A DNA stretch of 64,000 bases from Clitoria ternatea (GCA_037962975.1 CM075669.1:105230501-105294500), one strand, 5' to 3'. Counted from the first letter of the stretch, positions 21,469 to 32,484 are shown. The notes: a model not told the origin generated them from the letters alone. Made by a program: numbers and translations.

Positions 21469-22659
21469 ATGGCCTCTACTTCTTATGATACACTTCCAAT
21501 AAATAGACCACCAATCTTCAATGGTAAGGACTATGTCATTTGGAAAGAAAGGATGAAAATCTTCATCCAAGCCTATGATATCAAGGTATGGAATGCTATT
21601 CAATGTGGTCCTTTTATTCCTAAATACATAGTTAATAATATAGAATGTATGAAGCCCATGAACCTATGGACTAAGGAAGAAGAAAGGAAAGTACAATTTA
21701 ATCTAAGAGCTAAAATCATTATCAAATTAGCATTAGAATCCAATGATGTTGCTAGAATTAATATGTGTAATAATGCTAAAGAAATGTGGGAAACTCTTGG
21801 AAAAATCTATGGAAATACTAATGTTGATAAAGATGCAAGGATTAGTTCCATTTCTTGTCAAGATGGAGAGCTCGAAATAAGTCAAGGAGAAGAGTTCAAC
21901 AAACCGGGAGAAGAAATTACATGCCTAATGACAAAGCACTCCCAAGATGATGAGGTATGTTCATTAAATGCTTTTGGTGAAAATCATGATGAAAATGAAA
22001 TTGACAAAAATGAATTGTTAGAAGCTTTTGAGGAATTGCATGAAAAGTTTATTTTACTATCAAAGAAATATGCATGCTCAAAACAAAACATCTTGAAACT
22101 TGAAAGACAATTGCATGATTCTCACATAGAAAAAGAAACTCTTAAAATTCAACATGGTAAATTAGTTGCTTCAATTATTCCTCCAAGGACTTATAATGAT
22201 AATAAGGATTGTATGCTTATTGAAAAATGTATGCTTCTTGAAAATGAAAATAGAGAACTAAAAGAAGCACTCAAGATGCTCACAAGTAGTCAAAAGAATT
22301 TAAGTGCATCTCTTGAAAATCAAAAGCATACAAGGAAAATAAATCACTACAAGAATCCCTTTGTGCTCTATAAAGAAAAATCTAAATCTATTTTTAGATA
22401 TACTAATCATGAAAGAAAAGGGAACTCTATGACAAATAATTTTAAAAGGAAGCACATAGAACATAATAGGAACCATTGCAACCACACTATAAATTACTCT
22501 TTGAATGCAACTTGTGCTTATTGTGATATATATGGTCATATTCCCTCAAAGTGTTTTATAAAGAAATCACGTCAAAGATGCATGAGAAAAGTATGGGTTC
22601 CTAAGGGAACATTTTCACAAACTAACCTACAAGGACCCAAATCTCAAAGGGTACCATGA
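21469..22659 (+). CDS. CopB shortened gag
   Basis: Intact 396-residue gag. The N-terminus (NRPPIFNGKDYVIWKERM, then KEMWETLGKIY near residue 110) is homologous to CopA and CopC gag. Relative to them it lacks, without loss of frame, the middle of gag including the first zinc knuckle, between about residue 145 (SQGEEFNKPGEE) and the acidic DKNELLEAFEEL segment near 185. The later coiled-coil stretch and the second knuckle CAYCDIYGHIPSKC (near 355) remain. The ending VRKVWVPKGT-like block (RKVWVPKGTFSQTNLQG) is the usual Sirevirus gag end. Start 21469 is the first ATG after the primer site and matches the family start. Confidence 0.88.
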   Translation: MASTSYDTLPINRPPIFNGKDYVIWKERMKIFIQAYDIKVWNAIQCGPFIPKYIVNNIECMKPMNLWTKEEERKVQFNLRAKIIIKLALESNDVARINMCNNAKEMWETLGKIYGNTNVDKDARISSISCQDGELEISQGEEFNKPGEEITCLMTKHSQDDEVCSLNAFGENHDENEIDKNELLEAFEELHEKFILLSKKYACSKQNILKLERQLHDSHIEKETLKIQHGKLVASIIPPRTYNDNKDCMLIEKCMLLENENRELKEALKMLTSSQKNLSASLENQKHTRKINHYKNPFVLYKEKSKSIFRYTNHERKGNSMTNNFKRKHIEHNRNHCNHTINYSLNATCAYCDIYGHIPSKCFIKKSRQRCMRKVWVPKGTFSQTNLQGPKSQRVP

Positions 22660-23833
22660 AACTTGATACTTTGTAGGCTTGTTCTAAATCGACAATCTCT
22701 CATTGACGAATGAAGAATCAAGACTCACAACCTTCACTTTAAAAAACAAAGGATGAAAAAGACAAGGACACACATCTTGCAAAATTCAAAGGTACAATTG
22801 GATCCTTAACTCATTTGAACAAATGACATGGTTGTTACGATTAGTTGATTATGAATTTGATTGATAACTTATCAAAGTTTGTTTAGAAGTGATATCCTAT
22901 AAATTCAAATTCCATACTTGTTCACAATAAAATTTTGATTTGATATTTATGTTTGAACAAGAAAGATGTGAAATCTTGAAAGGGATAAATAAACAACTAT
23001 TTAGGATTAATGATGTATAACCTTATGTTTTTTATGATCTATATGAATTGTGATAAGGTTGATAAATGACTACTTTGATGACATGTCTTAGCACCATGAA
23101 AAACTTGATTAAAGTTGTTTGCATCCATATATGTTAAGAAAAATCAATTATTGAAACAACAAATCTTGGTTGATGTGTGATGGATTCTAAATGATGCATG
23201 AAATTTTGATTGAACATGAATACTTGATGATGCATCATTCATTGTACAAAAAGATATGTGCTTAAACTAGTGGTATCTAAATGACTAAACATCATCAATT
23301 GAAAGGATGAGAACATGAGGACATACATTGTTTGATATGAAGTTTGTTGATAATTCTCAAGTGGGTAAATATTTTATAAAAACAAAACTTCATACTTATT
23401 GATATATGCTTGAAAGGTATGACAAAAATTTTTTTGGTATCAAAGTACTTAAATTGACAAATCTACCTAGATATTTCACAAAAAGCATCAAGGTAGTTAT
23501 CTTATTTCTACACTTCTAAGTGTTTACTTGAAAGGATATTCTTGGTATCACTACACTTCTAATGTATTTGTATGTTGATGTATGTTTTGATAATACCAAA
23601 TGAAGAAATTTTTTTAATTGAAATAATTGTGCATTTATTACAAATTATTACCCTTAAGTTCTTACTTAGTATCTCTTAATTCAATATTTTTGGTTTCAAC
23701 AAAATCATTGGCAATTTGATAAACTCCTTACAAAATTTGTATTTCATAAAGTTTGTCTAGATTTAATTCTTGATCAATGATTTTTTAAATCTCCATGTAG
23801 CATTAATTGGATCATTTTATAAAGAGACCTAAA

Positions 23834-23910
23834 ATTTTGAATTCAAAATTTCAAATTCAAAATTTGAATTCAAAAATTTCAAAATCATTTGAATTCAAAA
23901 TTCAAAATTG
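23834..23910. repeat. Self-complementary ttgaattcaaa repeats
   Basis: The palindrome ttgaattcaaa and half-copies recur about five times in 75 bp, giving a strand that can fold on itself. It lies in the non-coding interior of CopB. Confidence 0.6.
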
Positions 23911-24860
23911 CAAAGGCATGTGCTACTCTTTCCCATGAATCCATCCTCGAAACTCTAAGTGCAAAGCTTTAACAAGGCTAAATGACAAAAGTTGATTTCC
24001 CAAGCACAAGATTCCCTTTCACGCGACATTAGACTTGATCAAATTAGTGAAATTGGTTTCATAACAATTGGTATCAAACTTTATCAAATTGATTTCACAT
24101 GTTAATAAGTGCTATATGTTTTTACAAGTGATATCAATTACAATAGTAAGGGGAGCACACATATGAATAATGATTATCCTTGATTTCACCTCGTTATAAT
24201 TATGATTATGGTACTTATGCTTACAATCTTGTTTCTATTTCTCCTATATGCTTAATTGGAAAATTATTCTTGTGCATTTAGTAATGCCAAAAAGGGAGAC
24301 GGACATAAAAGGAATTAGGAATTTTAGAAATTGCTTAAATTGGCTTATCTTTTGTCACATTCATTTACACTTTGAACATAATTTTTTGAAAAACTTTTAC
24401 TTAAAGATTTTTACTTATTTCTTTCATAAAGTTTTCATTACTTTGAACATAGTGCTTTACTTTGTGATATACATACAAGGTTTTTTTTAAGGTAAATACA
24501 TACTCACACTTTCAATAATGTATGCATATATCTCTAAGTGGTATATATATTTTTTTTGATATCAAAGAGGAGAAAATTATGTGCTTATTTGACATAATAT
24601 GTGAGAATCATGTGACGCTTACCATACTTAAAAGTGATATTAATTACATGATTGAAAATGAGTTAGCAATCTATTATATGTTGGCTTGACAAATGAATTA
24701 TGTGATTGACTATTGACTCTAGATGCAACAAAATGATATATATCATTGATCATGTTATGAGCCTTGAATTGAAATCCTTTTCATGAAATACTTGCTCTAA
24801 ATCTCTCTAAATACATGAGTTTAGATGTTGGTGGCATAGAATATAATTAAGATGATGATC

Positions 24861-25587
24861 TTTTTGATGATGCCAAAGGGGGAGAGATTAGTGAAAGGAT
24901 TAGTAAAAAGGATAAAATGTTATTTATGCCAAAAAGAGGAGAATTATAAAGAGAGAAAATATCAAGATAGAACATGTAATATTTCTTATATTCTTTAATC
25001 ATGTTCCCTCTTTTAAATTGCTTCCAAGTTTGCTAAAGGTTCATGTGTGTTGGTTGAAATCTCATGAGTGTTTGTTCATCTTTATCTATCACTTCTCTTA
25101 GTATCAATTTTGTATGGTTATTATTTGTGGCACAAATTACATATGCATATTTCTTTAAGTGATATGTGTTACATTGTCATCTTACTTCAAAATGTATGCA
25201 TCTACCCTTAAGTTGTATATGCTTATAAGGAAATCTTTTTGATGATGCCAAAGGGGGAGAGAAATACATACTTTTAAAGGGGGAAAGAAATTTATAAGAA
25301 AGGGGAAGAAAATATAATATCTTGTAAGAGACATTTAAAGTATTGTATGATTAAAGGGAGATGATTAAGAAGGAGAGAACATATATTAAGGGGGAGAGAC
25401 CTTATTAAGGGGGAAAGACTTTGATTCTTAAATATTCTCTTGATTTCTTGTGTCTATGATTTCATCAACATGTGGTATCATATTATATATGATAGGGGGA
25501 GTCTTTATTGCAATATATATATGAATTGTTATGATACTAACACCCCAAGAGACAAACATTTGTTGTCATCATCAAAAAGGGGGAGAA
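24861..25587 (+). other. Array of polypurine tracts ending at CopB 3' LTR
   Basis: gatgatgccaaagggggagag occurs at about 24866 and 25240. Further purine tracts lie at about 25276, 25298, 25388, 25407 and 25493. The tract used for priming is probably aaaaagggggagaa at 25574-25587, directly before the LTR. Repeated tracts of this kind are a known Sirevirus trait. Confidence 0.75.
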
Positions 25588-27219
25588 TGTATTTGTATGT
25601 TGATGTAGGTTTTGATAATGACACAACAAATGGAGAAATATCAAGTATGTTATCAAGCAAATTAATTATGATTGATAAGGACATGTTTCAAGGAACTTCA
25701 AGTGGCTTGAATCAAGTAAAAAATGATCAATACAATGCCTAAGGTTCCAAAAGAACAAAGTCATACACATTTATTTAGCAAAGGAACAAAAAGCACATGG
25801 AAAATGAAGGAACAGGTTGATGAATCGATTCAGCAAGAAACATGAATCGATTCATGCGTTTAAAATTGCCCAGGATCACTTTTTAATAATATTGAATCGA
25901 TTCATGGCACAATGAATATTGAGAAGAATCGATTCACACGGGTACAGGGTCCAGGAAATTGAAAAATACAAGCATGAATCGATTCACATCAAAAAGGAAT
26001 CGATTCACACGTTTTAATTTGCCCAGTAACTTCATTTTTATAGTATGAATCGATTCTTTTCTCTAGTTTAATCATGTGAATCGATTCTTGTTGCTGTCAG
26101 AGCATAAAGTCATGCGCAGAATGAATGTTTCCCTTCGGTTGAATCAATTTGGAAGACCCAAGGCAATGCTCCATGCTTTGTCCCTCTCCACATGCATATG
26201 TCTCATTGGAAATACATTCAAGACAAGCATGCCTAACAAGTTAAACCTCCAAGGAATTAAATATTGCAAAAAACTCATGCCATTGGAGTCTATAAATAGA
26301 GAAGAAGAAGAAGACCAAAGACACACCTTCAAGAGATGCATTTCCTCTGAATTTCTTCTTCATCTTATTCTACTTTCTCTCTATAATTTACATATTGGCA
26401 TATCCTCTTAGTGAGTAACTTAAGAGTTAGAGGGAAAAATCTTTGAGTGAGCTAAAACTTGTATATCCTCTCTTTGAGAGTTAATTTTTGTATGAGCTTT
26501 AAATTGTATATCCACTCTAGTGAGAGAGTTTCCTTGTACACTAAAACACCAAACATCTTAGAAGCTTTGGGTTGGGTTTCAACCTTGTAATTGTGAGATT
26601 GAGAGATTGGGTGGGGTGCCCTTGTACTTGTGAGGATTGGATTCTTGAGTGTGGGACACTAGGAAGTCGCAATTGCTCAAAGTGTATCTCTAATCTACAA
26701 TACTGGAAATCCTCTAAGTGGGTTGCTTAGAGGCGAGACGTACACCGGCGTGGTGGAACTCGTTACATCGGTTTGCAAAGCTTCTCTTCCCTTAAACTCA
26801 TTTATTTTGAGAACTTAACTTGCATGCTAAAACATCTACATTAACTTGGTGTGGTTAAATCCTTGAATCAATTGTCTCAAATATTGTTGAACTTAAACAT
26901 TGTATTTTTGAGTTAAATAACCTTGTTAACAACTTGATAAATCTATTGGACATTATCTAGTTAATCTTAAATTGGAGTTAAGTGTTGAATACTAAGTATC
27001 TATAGAATTGAATAAACCAATAGTGGGTCTTATTTATTAAAATCAATTCTTGAACATAGCATCTTTAACTCAACACTTTAATATGATATGTGCTTCATAA
27101 TTGTCTCATCTCTTGCATTGTGTTATTTGTGTATCACTAACCGTTTTGAAGGGGATTCCACGCGAAAATTGAAATACTCAATTCACCCCCCCTCTTGAGT
27201 ATCGAGGCCTTGGTTAACA
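25588..27219 (+). repeat. CopB 3' LTR
   Basis: 1632 bp, differing from the 5' LTR by one substitution and one C. It includes the same ATCGAT sites (about 25820-26090), TATA box (about 26290) and end block. Confidence 0.95.
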
Positions 27220-27224
27220 TGATT
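27220..27224. repeat. CopB target-site duplication, right (tgatt)
   Basis: tgatt follows the LTR end ggttaaca at 27219 and matches 19774-19778. Confidence 0.92.
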
Positions 27225-29150
27225 TTCGAAACCGGGAGGTTGATTAACATAAACTTCTTCTTGAATATAACCGTTTAGAAAAGCGCTTTTGACATCCATT
27301 TGATAAAGTTTAAAATCTATACAATAAGCAAAAGCTAACAATAATCTTATGGCTTCTAATCTAGCTACAGGAGCATACGTTTCTTCATAGTCTATTCCCT
27401 CTTCTTGATTATATCCTTTAGAAACTAATCTAGCTTTATTTCTTGTTATTATTCCATTTTCATCTAACTTGTTTCTAAAAACCCATTTCGTGCCAATTAT
27501 TTGATGATTATTGGGTTTTGGCACAAGTTCCCAAACCTTATTTCTTTCAAACTGATTTAATTCTTCTTGCATTGCCAATATCCAATGTTCATCAATAATA
27601 GCTTCATCAATATTTTTGGGTTCTATTTGTGATACAAAAGCTAAGTGATTGCATGCATTTCTAATAGCGTTTCGAGTACTTACACCTTTTGTTATCTCGC
27701 CTATGATATTGTCCAATGGGTGATTCTTTACGGTGATCCACTCCTTTTGTTGAGGTTCACCATTTTGTGATGTATTTCCTTCATTTTTGTTTTCTTCTTT
27801 GTCTTCCAAGTTTATTTCTTGGAAGGTACCTACAAGATCATCAATTTCCTCTCTCGGAAGATTTTGGTTAAGTTCATCGAATTTAACATGTATAGACTCT
27901 TCAATTGTACGAGTTTGTTTGTTTAAGAGTCGATATGCTTTGCTTGTAGATGAGTAACCTAAAAATATTGCTTCATCAGATTTTGCATCGAATTTGCCAA
28001 GATTATCCTTTCCATTGTTTAAAACAAAACATTTGCATCCAAATACGTGGAAATAAGAAATGTTAGCTTTTCTTCCTTTATAAAGCTCATAAGGGGTTTT
28101 CTTTAATATAGGCCTTATCAAACATCGATTCATAACATGGCAAGCAGTATTTACTACATCGGCCCAAAAATGTTTCGCAATATTACTTTCATTCAACATA
28201 GTTCTTGCGAGCTCCGCTAAAGATCTATTTTTCCTTTCAACTACTCCATTTTGTTGTGGAGTTCTTGGAGCCGAAAAATTATGTTCAATGCCAAATTTTT
28301 CACAAAATTTTTCAAAGGATTGGTTTTCAAATTCTCCCTCATGGTCAGTTCGAATGGATGCTATTTTAGAATTTTGTTCATTTTGAATGATCTTGGCAAG
28401 TTTCTTAAATGCTTGATATGCTTCGCTTTTGTGAGTAAGGAATAATGTCCATGTATATCTAGAGTAATCATCCACAATCACAAGACCATAATAATTTCCA
28501 CCAAAACTTTTGATTTTCGAAGGTCCAAATAAATCCATATGTAAAAGTTGTAAAGGTCTAGTTGTTGAAACAATATTTTTTGCTTGAAAAGAAGCCTTTA
28601 CTTGTTTTCCCTTTTGACAAGCGTCACAAAATTTATTTTCAAATTTTAATTTTGGCAAACCGATAACTAAATCTTTTGAAACAAGTTTGTTTAAATGGTC
28701 TATATGAATGTGAGCAATTCTTCTATGCCATAGCCATGATTCATCCTCTTTAGTTATGAAGCATTGCACATCATTTGAAGCAAGACAATCTAGATTAATC
28801 ATATAAATGTTATCTACTCTTTGTCCAACGAATTTTGTTTCCTTGTTTAGCTTATTTTCAATTATGCAACCGTTTGATTCAAAAACAATTTTATAGCCTT
28901 TATCACATAATTGACTGATGCTAAGCAAGTTATGTTTAAGTCCTTCAACATATAAGACATCATTTATAGAGGTGGAAGAATTTTTACCAACATTTCCAAT
29001 TCCTAGTATTCTTCCCTTCGTGTTATCTCCATAAGTAACGAATCTTTTATTTCGTGGAGTAAATGATATGAACTTACTTTTGTCTCTCGTCATGTGTTTT
29101 GAACACCCACTATCCAAATACCAATGGGTGTTATTTGCTTTAAAGCATAC
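27220..29150 (-). pseudogene. CopA pol, N-terminal part (protease, integrase, RT start)
   Basis: Open frame of about 640 residues from just after the TAG at 29151-29153. In order: aspartic protease motif LDSGCSKHM; pre-integrase zinc domain (WLWHRRIAHIHIDH ... CDACQKGKQ); integrase core with LHMDLFGP, RTDHEGEFEN and GVVERKNRSL; an acidic linker; and the start of RT (GTKWVFRNKLDENG, QMDVKSAFLNGYIQEEVYV). CopB interrupts it after PPGFENH. The integrase site reads RTDHEGEF where CopC has RTDHGGEF. The frame is otherwise open. Pol and gag share a frame here but are separated by TGA and TAG 10 bases apart. Confidence 0.92.
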
Positions 29151-29162
29151 CTACAAAACATG

Positions 29163-30840
29163 TCAAGTTAGAGAACTTGGTACCCATTTTATGTTGGGTC
29201 CTTGTAGGTTAGTTTGAGGTAATGTTCCTTTAGGAACCCATACTTTTCTCACAACCTTTGGCCCTAGTTTTCTAACCTTACAATTAGATGCATTATGTCC
29301 TTTAAAACCACAATGATTACATATCATGAAAGGGGATGAAGTTTTACTAGGTGGTACAAAGAAACTTTTGTAATGTTTTTCCTTTTTTGCAATCATGTGA
29401 TCCTTGATTATATCCTAATCCGGCTTTATTAAACATGCAACGTTGTTTTCCAAGAAGTGCATCTAAATTATTCTTACCATTAGTGAATCTCTCTAAGGTT
29501 TTGTTTAAGTCTAGGACCTTCTTTTCTAGATCAATGCGTTTCTTAGCAAATTCACAAGGTTTACTTTTAGAGCATGCTTGGACATTTTCTAACTCTTCTT
29601 TTAAACATTCATTTTCTTTGCAAACTTCCATGAGATGCATTTCTAGAGTATCACTTATTTTTCTAGACATTTTAAGCCTATTAGAGACTTTTGTAAATTT
29701 ATCATACAAATCTTCAAGGGCATCAAGTAATTCTTCCTTATCTAAGTCATGAAAGTTTACCTCATCTTCTTTATCTTGGTGATTAGCCATGAGACAAAGG
29801 TTTGCTTCTTCATTCTCCGATTCATCCGAGCTACTCACCTCGTTGTCATCCCATGCTATGTATGCTCTCCTTTTTCCTTTCTGATCCTTATTTTTCTTTT
29901 TGAGATTTGGACAGCCCGCCTTGAAATGTCCTTCCTTTCCATATTCAAAACAAGTTAGTAAGGAATTATTATTATCTTTGGGAACGAGTTTCTTACCTTT
30001 AGAGGTGAAGCCCTTTTGGAATCTTTTGTTTCTCATGAGCCTTCCAAACCGCCTCACAAATAGGCCTAACTCATCATCATCATCTTCTTGATCACTTTCA
30101 AATTTGTCTTCTTCAATAGAGGTGGCCTTAAGAGCTAGCCCCTTCTTCTTGGAAGACTTTTCTTCTTCTTCCGCCATTTTTAAGTCTTTTAATTCTTGTT
30201 CTTGTTCTTGAAGCTTACCGAATAATGTGGCAAGAGACATATCATTTATGTTTGGCGATTGTTTGATAGCGGTGACAAGAGGTTGCCATTCCCTGGTAAG
30301 ACTTTTTAGAACTTTATGGATAAGCTCTTTGTTAGTGTAAGATTTTCCAAGAGTAATAAGATGATTAATAATCAAGGTAAACCTTTTTTGAAGTTCTAAG
30401 ATTGTTTCACTAGAATTCATTCTAAAGCTTTCATATTGGCTAGTTAAAGTACTAATTTTAGAATCCTTAACATCACTAGTTCCTTCATGAGTAATTTGAA
30501 GAGTATCCCACATTTCTTTAGCAGATTTACAGGTTACTACTCTAAAAAATTCATCGGGACCTAAGGCTAAAGTGATTAGATTCTTGGCTTTATAATTATA
30601 TTGTACTTTCTTTTCTTCATCACTAGTCCAATCATCCATGGGTTTTTCTATTTGTTTATTGTCAACAATATGCATAGGTATGAAAGGACCATTTTCAATA
30701 GCATTCCAAACTCTTAGATCAATTGATTGAACAAAAATTTTCATTCTTTCTTTCCAAAAAGCATATCCTTCCCCATTAAAAGCAGGAGGTCGGTTTGTAG
30801 CTCCACCCTCAGGAAAAAGGTTTAAAGAATTTGAGGCCAT
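29163..30840 (-). pseudogene. CopA gag, one frameshift
   Basis: Starts at ATG 30840 (MASNSLNLF), shortly after the primer site. It has the Sirevirus gag layout: N-terminal FNGEGYAFWKERM region, a capsid-like middle (LQKRFTLIINHL, WQPLVTAIKQS), a Lys-rich stretch and the first zinc knuckle. An acidic and coiled-coil segment follows, then the second knuckle CNHCGFKGHNASNC near the end and the closing VRKVWVPKGT block. The first knuckle reads CFEYGKEGHFKAGC, with Tyr replacing the second Cys that CopC retains. A single-base frameshift lies near 29390-29400, so the last about 78 residues are in another frame. It ends with TGA at 29163. Confidence 0.88.
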
Positions 30841-30875
30841 TCGTTCTCTTGAAGTTGTTAAGCTTAATTTACCAA

Positions 30876-30894
30876 GAGTCAAGCTCTGATACCA
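30876..30894 (-). other. CopA primer binding site (tRNA-Met type)
   Basis: Reverse strand reads tggtatcagagcttgactc, two bases inside the 5' LTR edge at 30897. Confidence 0.85.
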
Positions 30895-31600
30895 CTTGTT
30901 AACCAAGTGGCCTCAATTACTCAAGAGAGGGGGTGAATTGAGTATTAAAATTTTTTGTTGAAATGCTTGTGAAATTGGTTCTTTGACAAATATATGTAGA
31001 GAAGATGATAAACTTAATCTTAAGTGAAAATAATAAAGAAGTTTGAATAACAAAGTTATTAAGCGTAACAAATTAAGCAAGCAATTTAAATGCATAAATT
31101 TAAATAGATTAGGGAAGAGAAGATTTGCAAACCGATATATACGAGTTCCACTACACTGGTGTACGTCTCGCCTCCAAGTAACCCACTTAGAGGATTTCCA
31201 CTATTGAGAATTTGAGATACACGCCTTGAGCAATTACAGTCTCTTAGTGTCCCACACTCAAGAACTTAATCCTCACAAGCTAAAGGGCAACCCACCCAAT
31301 CTCACAATCTCTCAATTACAAGGTTGAATCCTAACCCAACAAGTATCTCAGATTTTGTGTATGTGATTTTACAAGTGTGACTCTCTCAATAGAGTGGATA
31401 TACAAATTTAAGCACTTTAATAAATATTTTTCTTCCCTAAAAGAGAATAAGCAATTTTAGCACTCAAAAATATTTTTCTCACAATATAACTCTCAAAAAT
31501 TAATACTTCAAAGTAAAGAGAATCAGAGAGTAAGTAAGAAGAAAGAATGAAAGCAAGTATTTGATGCTGCGAAGGTGTGTCCCTGCTGCTTCACTTCTTC

Positions 31601-31610
31601 TCTATTTATA
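31601..31610 (-). promoter_or_regulatory. CopA 5' LTR TATA box
   Basis: Reverse strand reads tataaataga, about 265 bases downstream of the ATCGAT array. It is the probable core promoter for the full-length transcript. Confidence 0.6.
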
Positions 31611-31874
31611 GGAGCTCCAGAGTATGTGCTGCCAAAAATTTGAATTACACCGATTCCTGATTTTATGCATCGAGAGCCTTAATCTCCCAACATTCCATGT
31701 TTCCTGACTTGAGAAGTGAAATTGTCTGCCTCAATTAATGGAATTTCCATTCAGTCTGTGTCTTCGAGAGAGGAATAAGCTGTCTTGAATTTTTGAAAAT
31801 GTGTATTGATAGTTTCCAAGATTCGGCGCAAGTTTGAATGATTTTTCCAGTGTATTTTTCACTAAAAAACAACA

Positions 31875-32219
31875 CATGAATCGATTCCTGGCAGGGGGAA
31901 TCGATTCCTAGTAGCATGAATCGATTCCTTCAGTCTATGAATCGATTCCTTGAGCTAATTTCCAGCATGAATCAATTCCTTGGTGTCCTGAATTGATTCC
32001 TCCTTTAACTTTTCAGCATGAATCGATTCCTTAGTGTCCTGAATCGATTCCTCCTTTAATTTTTCAGCATGAATCGATTCCTTAGTGTCCTGAATCGATT
32101 CCTCCTTTAATTTTTTAGCATGAATCGATTCCTCACTGTCTTGAATCGATTCCTTCTCTTGATTTTTAGCATGAATCAATTCCTCAGTGTCTTGAATCGA
32201 TTCCTTGGCCTGTTTTCTT
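31875..32219 (-). repeat. ATCGAT array with 51-bp tandem unit in CopA 5' LTR
   Basis: About 14 gaatcgattcc-type sites, of which 11 are intact. From 31965 to 32219 they sit in a 51-bp tandem unit: gcatga recurs at 31965, 32016, 32067, 32118 and 32169, each unit holding two sites. Three changed sites read aatcaattcc or aattgattcc, the products expected from CG decay. Confidence 0.88.
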
Positions 32220-32484
32220 CAAGTTTTGATAGATTTTGCTTCGTTTGGTTCCATTCTTGATACTTTCTTGCATGGTTCTTTGAAATGATTTTTCTTTAGC
32301 ACTTTGGATAATTATTTCACCTGTTTTGGACCTCTGTGAATGTCTTAACTTAATTCTTTGGTCTTCATTAATTCTTATGCATTTGATTCTTGATTTCTTG
32401 ATTCATGTTTAAATGCTTGTGTAACATCCTTTGATTCTTCAATTGTTTGTCATTCATCAAAACCTATTTCAACATACAAATACA

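Larger units (their letters stand above)
22660..25587 (+). other. CopB internal non-coding region (no pol)
   Basis: About 2.9 kb of AT-rich sequence with no protease, integrase or RT. It holds an LTR-start-like segment near 23571, a self-complementary gaattcaaa block (23834-23910), and several polypurine-like tracts from 24861 to 25587. Small frames such as 24248-24490 have no recognisable domain. Confidence 0.75.
19779..27219 (+). mobile_element. CopB: gag-only non-autonomous copia element inside CopA
   Basis: 7441 bp, LTRs 19779-21411 (1633 bp) and 25588-27219 (1632 bp), each tgtatttg to ggttaaca. The target duplication tgatt is perfect (19774-19778 and 27220-27224). The LTRs differ by one substitution (gaatggattc against gaatcgattc near 20094/25891) and one C in a poly-C run, so the insertion is very young. 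It has a tRNA-Met-type primer site, a shortened gag and a polypurine tract but no protease, integrase or RT. This fits the gag-only (TR-GAG-like) class of non-autonomous LTR elements, which need enzymes from a relative. Confidence 0.93.
4619..32484 (-). mobile_element. CopA: Sirevirus-like Ty1/copia element, interrupted by G1 and CopB
   Basis: Minus-strand element with LTRs at 4619-16444 (3' LTR, split by G1) and 30897-32484 (5' LTR). Once G1 and one copy of its tgact duplication are removed, both LTRs are 1588 bp. The target duplication acatg is perfect (4614-4618 and 32485-32489). Order in element orientation: 5' LTR, tRNA-Met-type primer site, gag, pol (protease, integrase, RT, RNase H), ORF3, polypurine tracts, 3' LTR. 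CopB has inserted within the RT coding region. About 24 LTR differences (roughly 1.5%) were counted by eye. The long gag with two zinc knuckles and the multiple polypurine tracts fit the Sirevirus (SIRE/Maximus) lineage. Confidence 0.93.
30897..32484 (-). repeat. CopA 5' LTR
   Basis: 1588 bp, matching the split 3' LTR with about 24 differences by eye. In element orientation it starts tgtatttgtatg and ends ggttaaca. It holds the ATCGAT array (31875-32205) and TATA box (31601-31610). Confidence 0.94.

Noticed and set aside
30841..30906. Extended gag start beginning in the primer site
   Set aside because: The extra residues translate the primer binding site; homology with CopB and CopC starts at ATG 30840.
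31875..32219. CRISPR-like array of repeats
   Set aside because: Spacers are themselves repeated in a 51-bp unit, repeats are 10-bp palindromes, and the array sits in a plant LTR.
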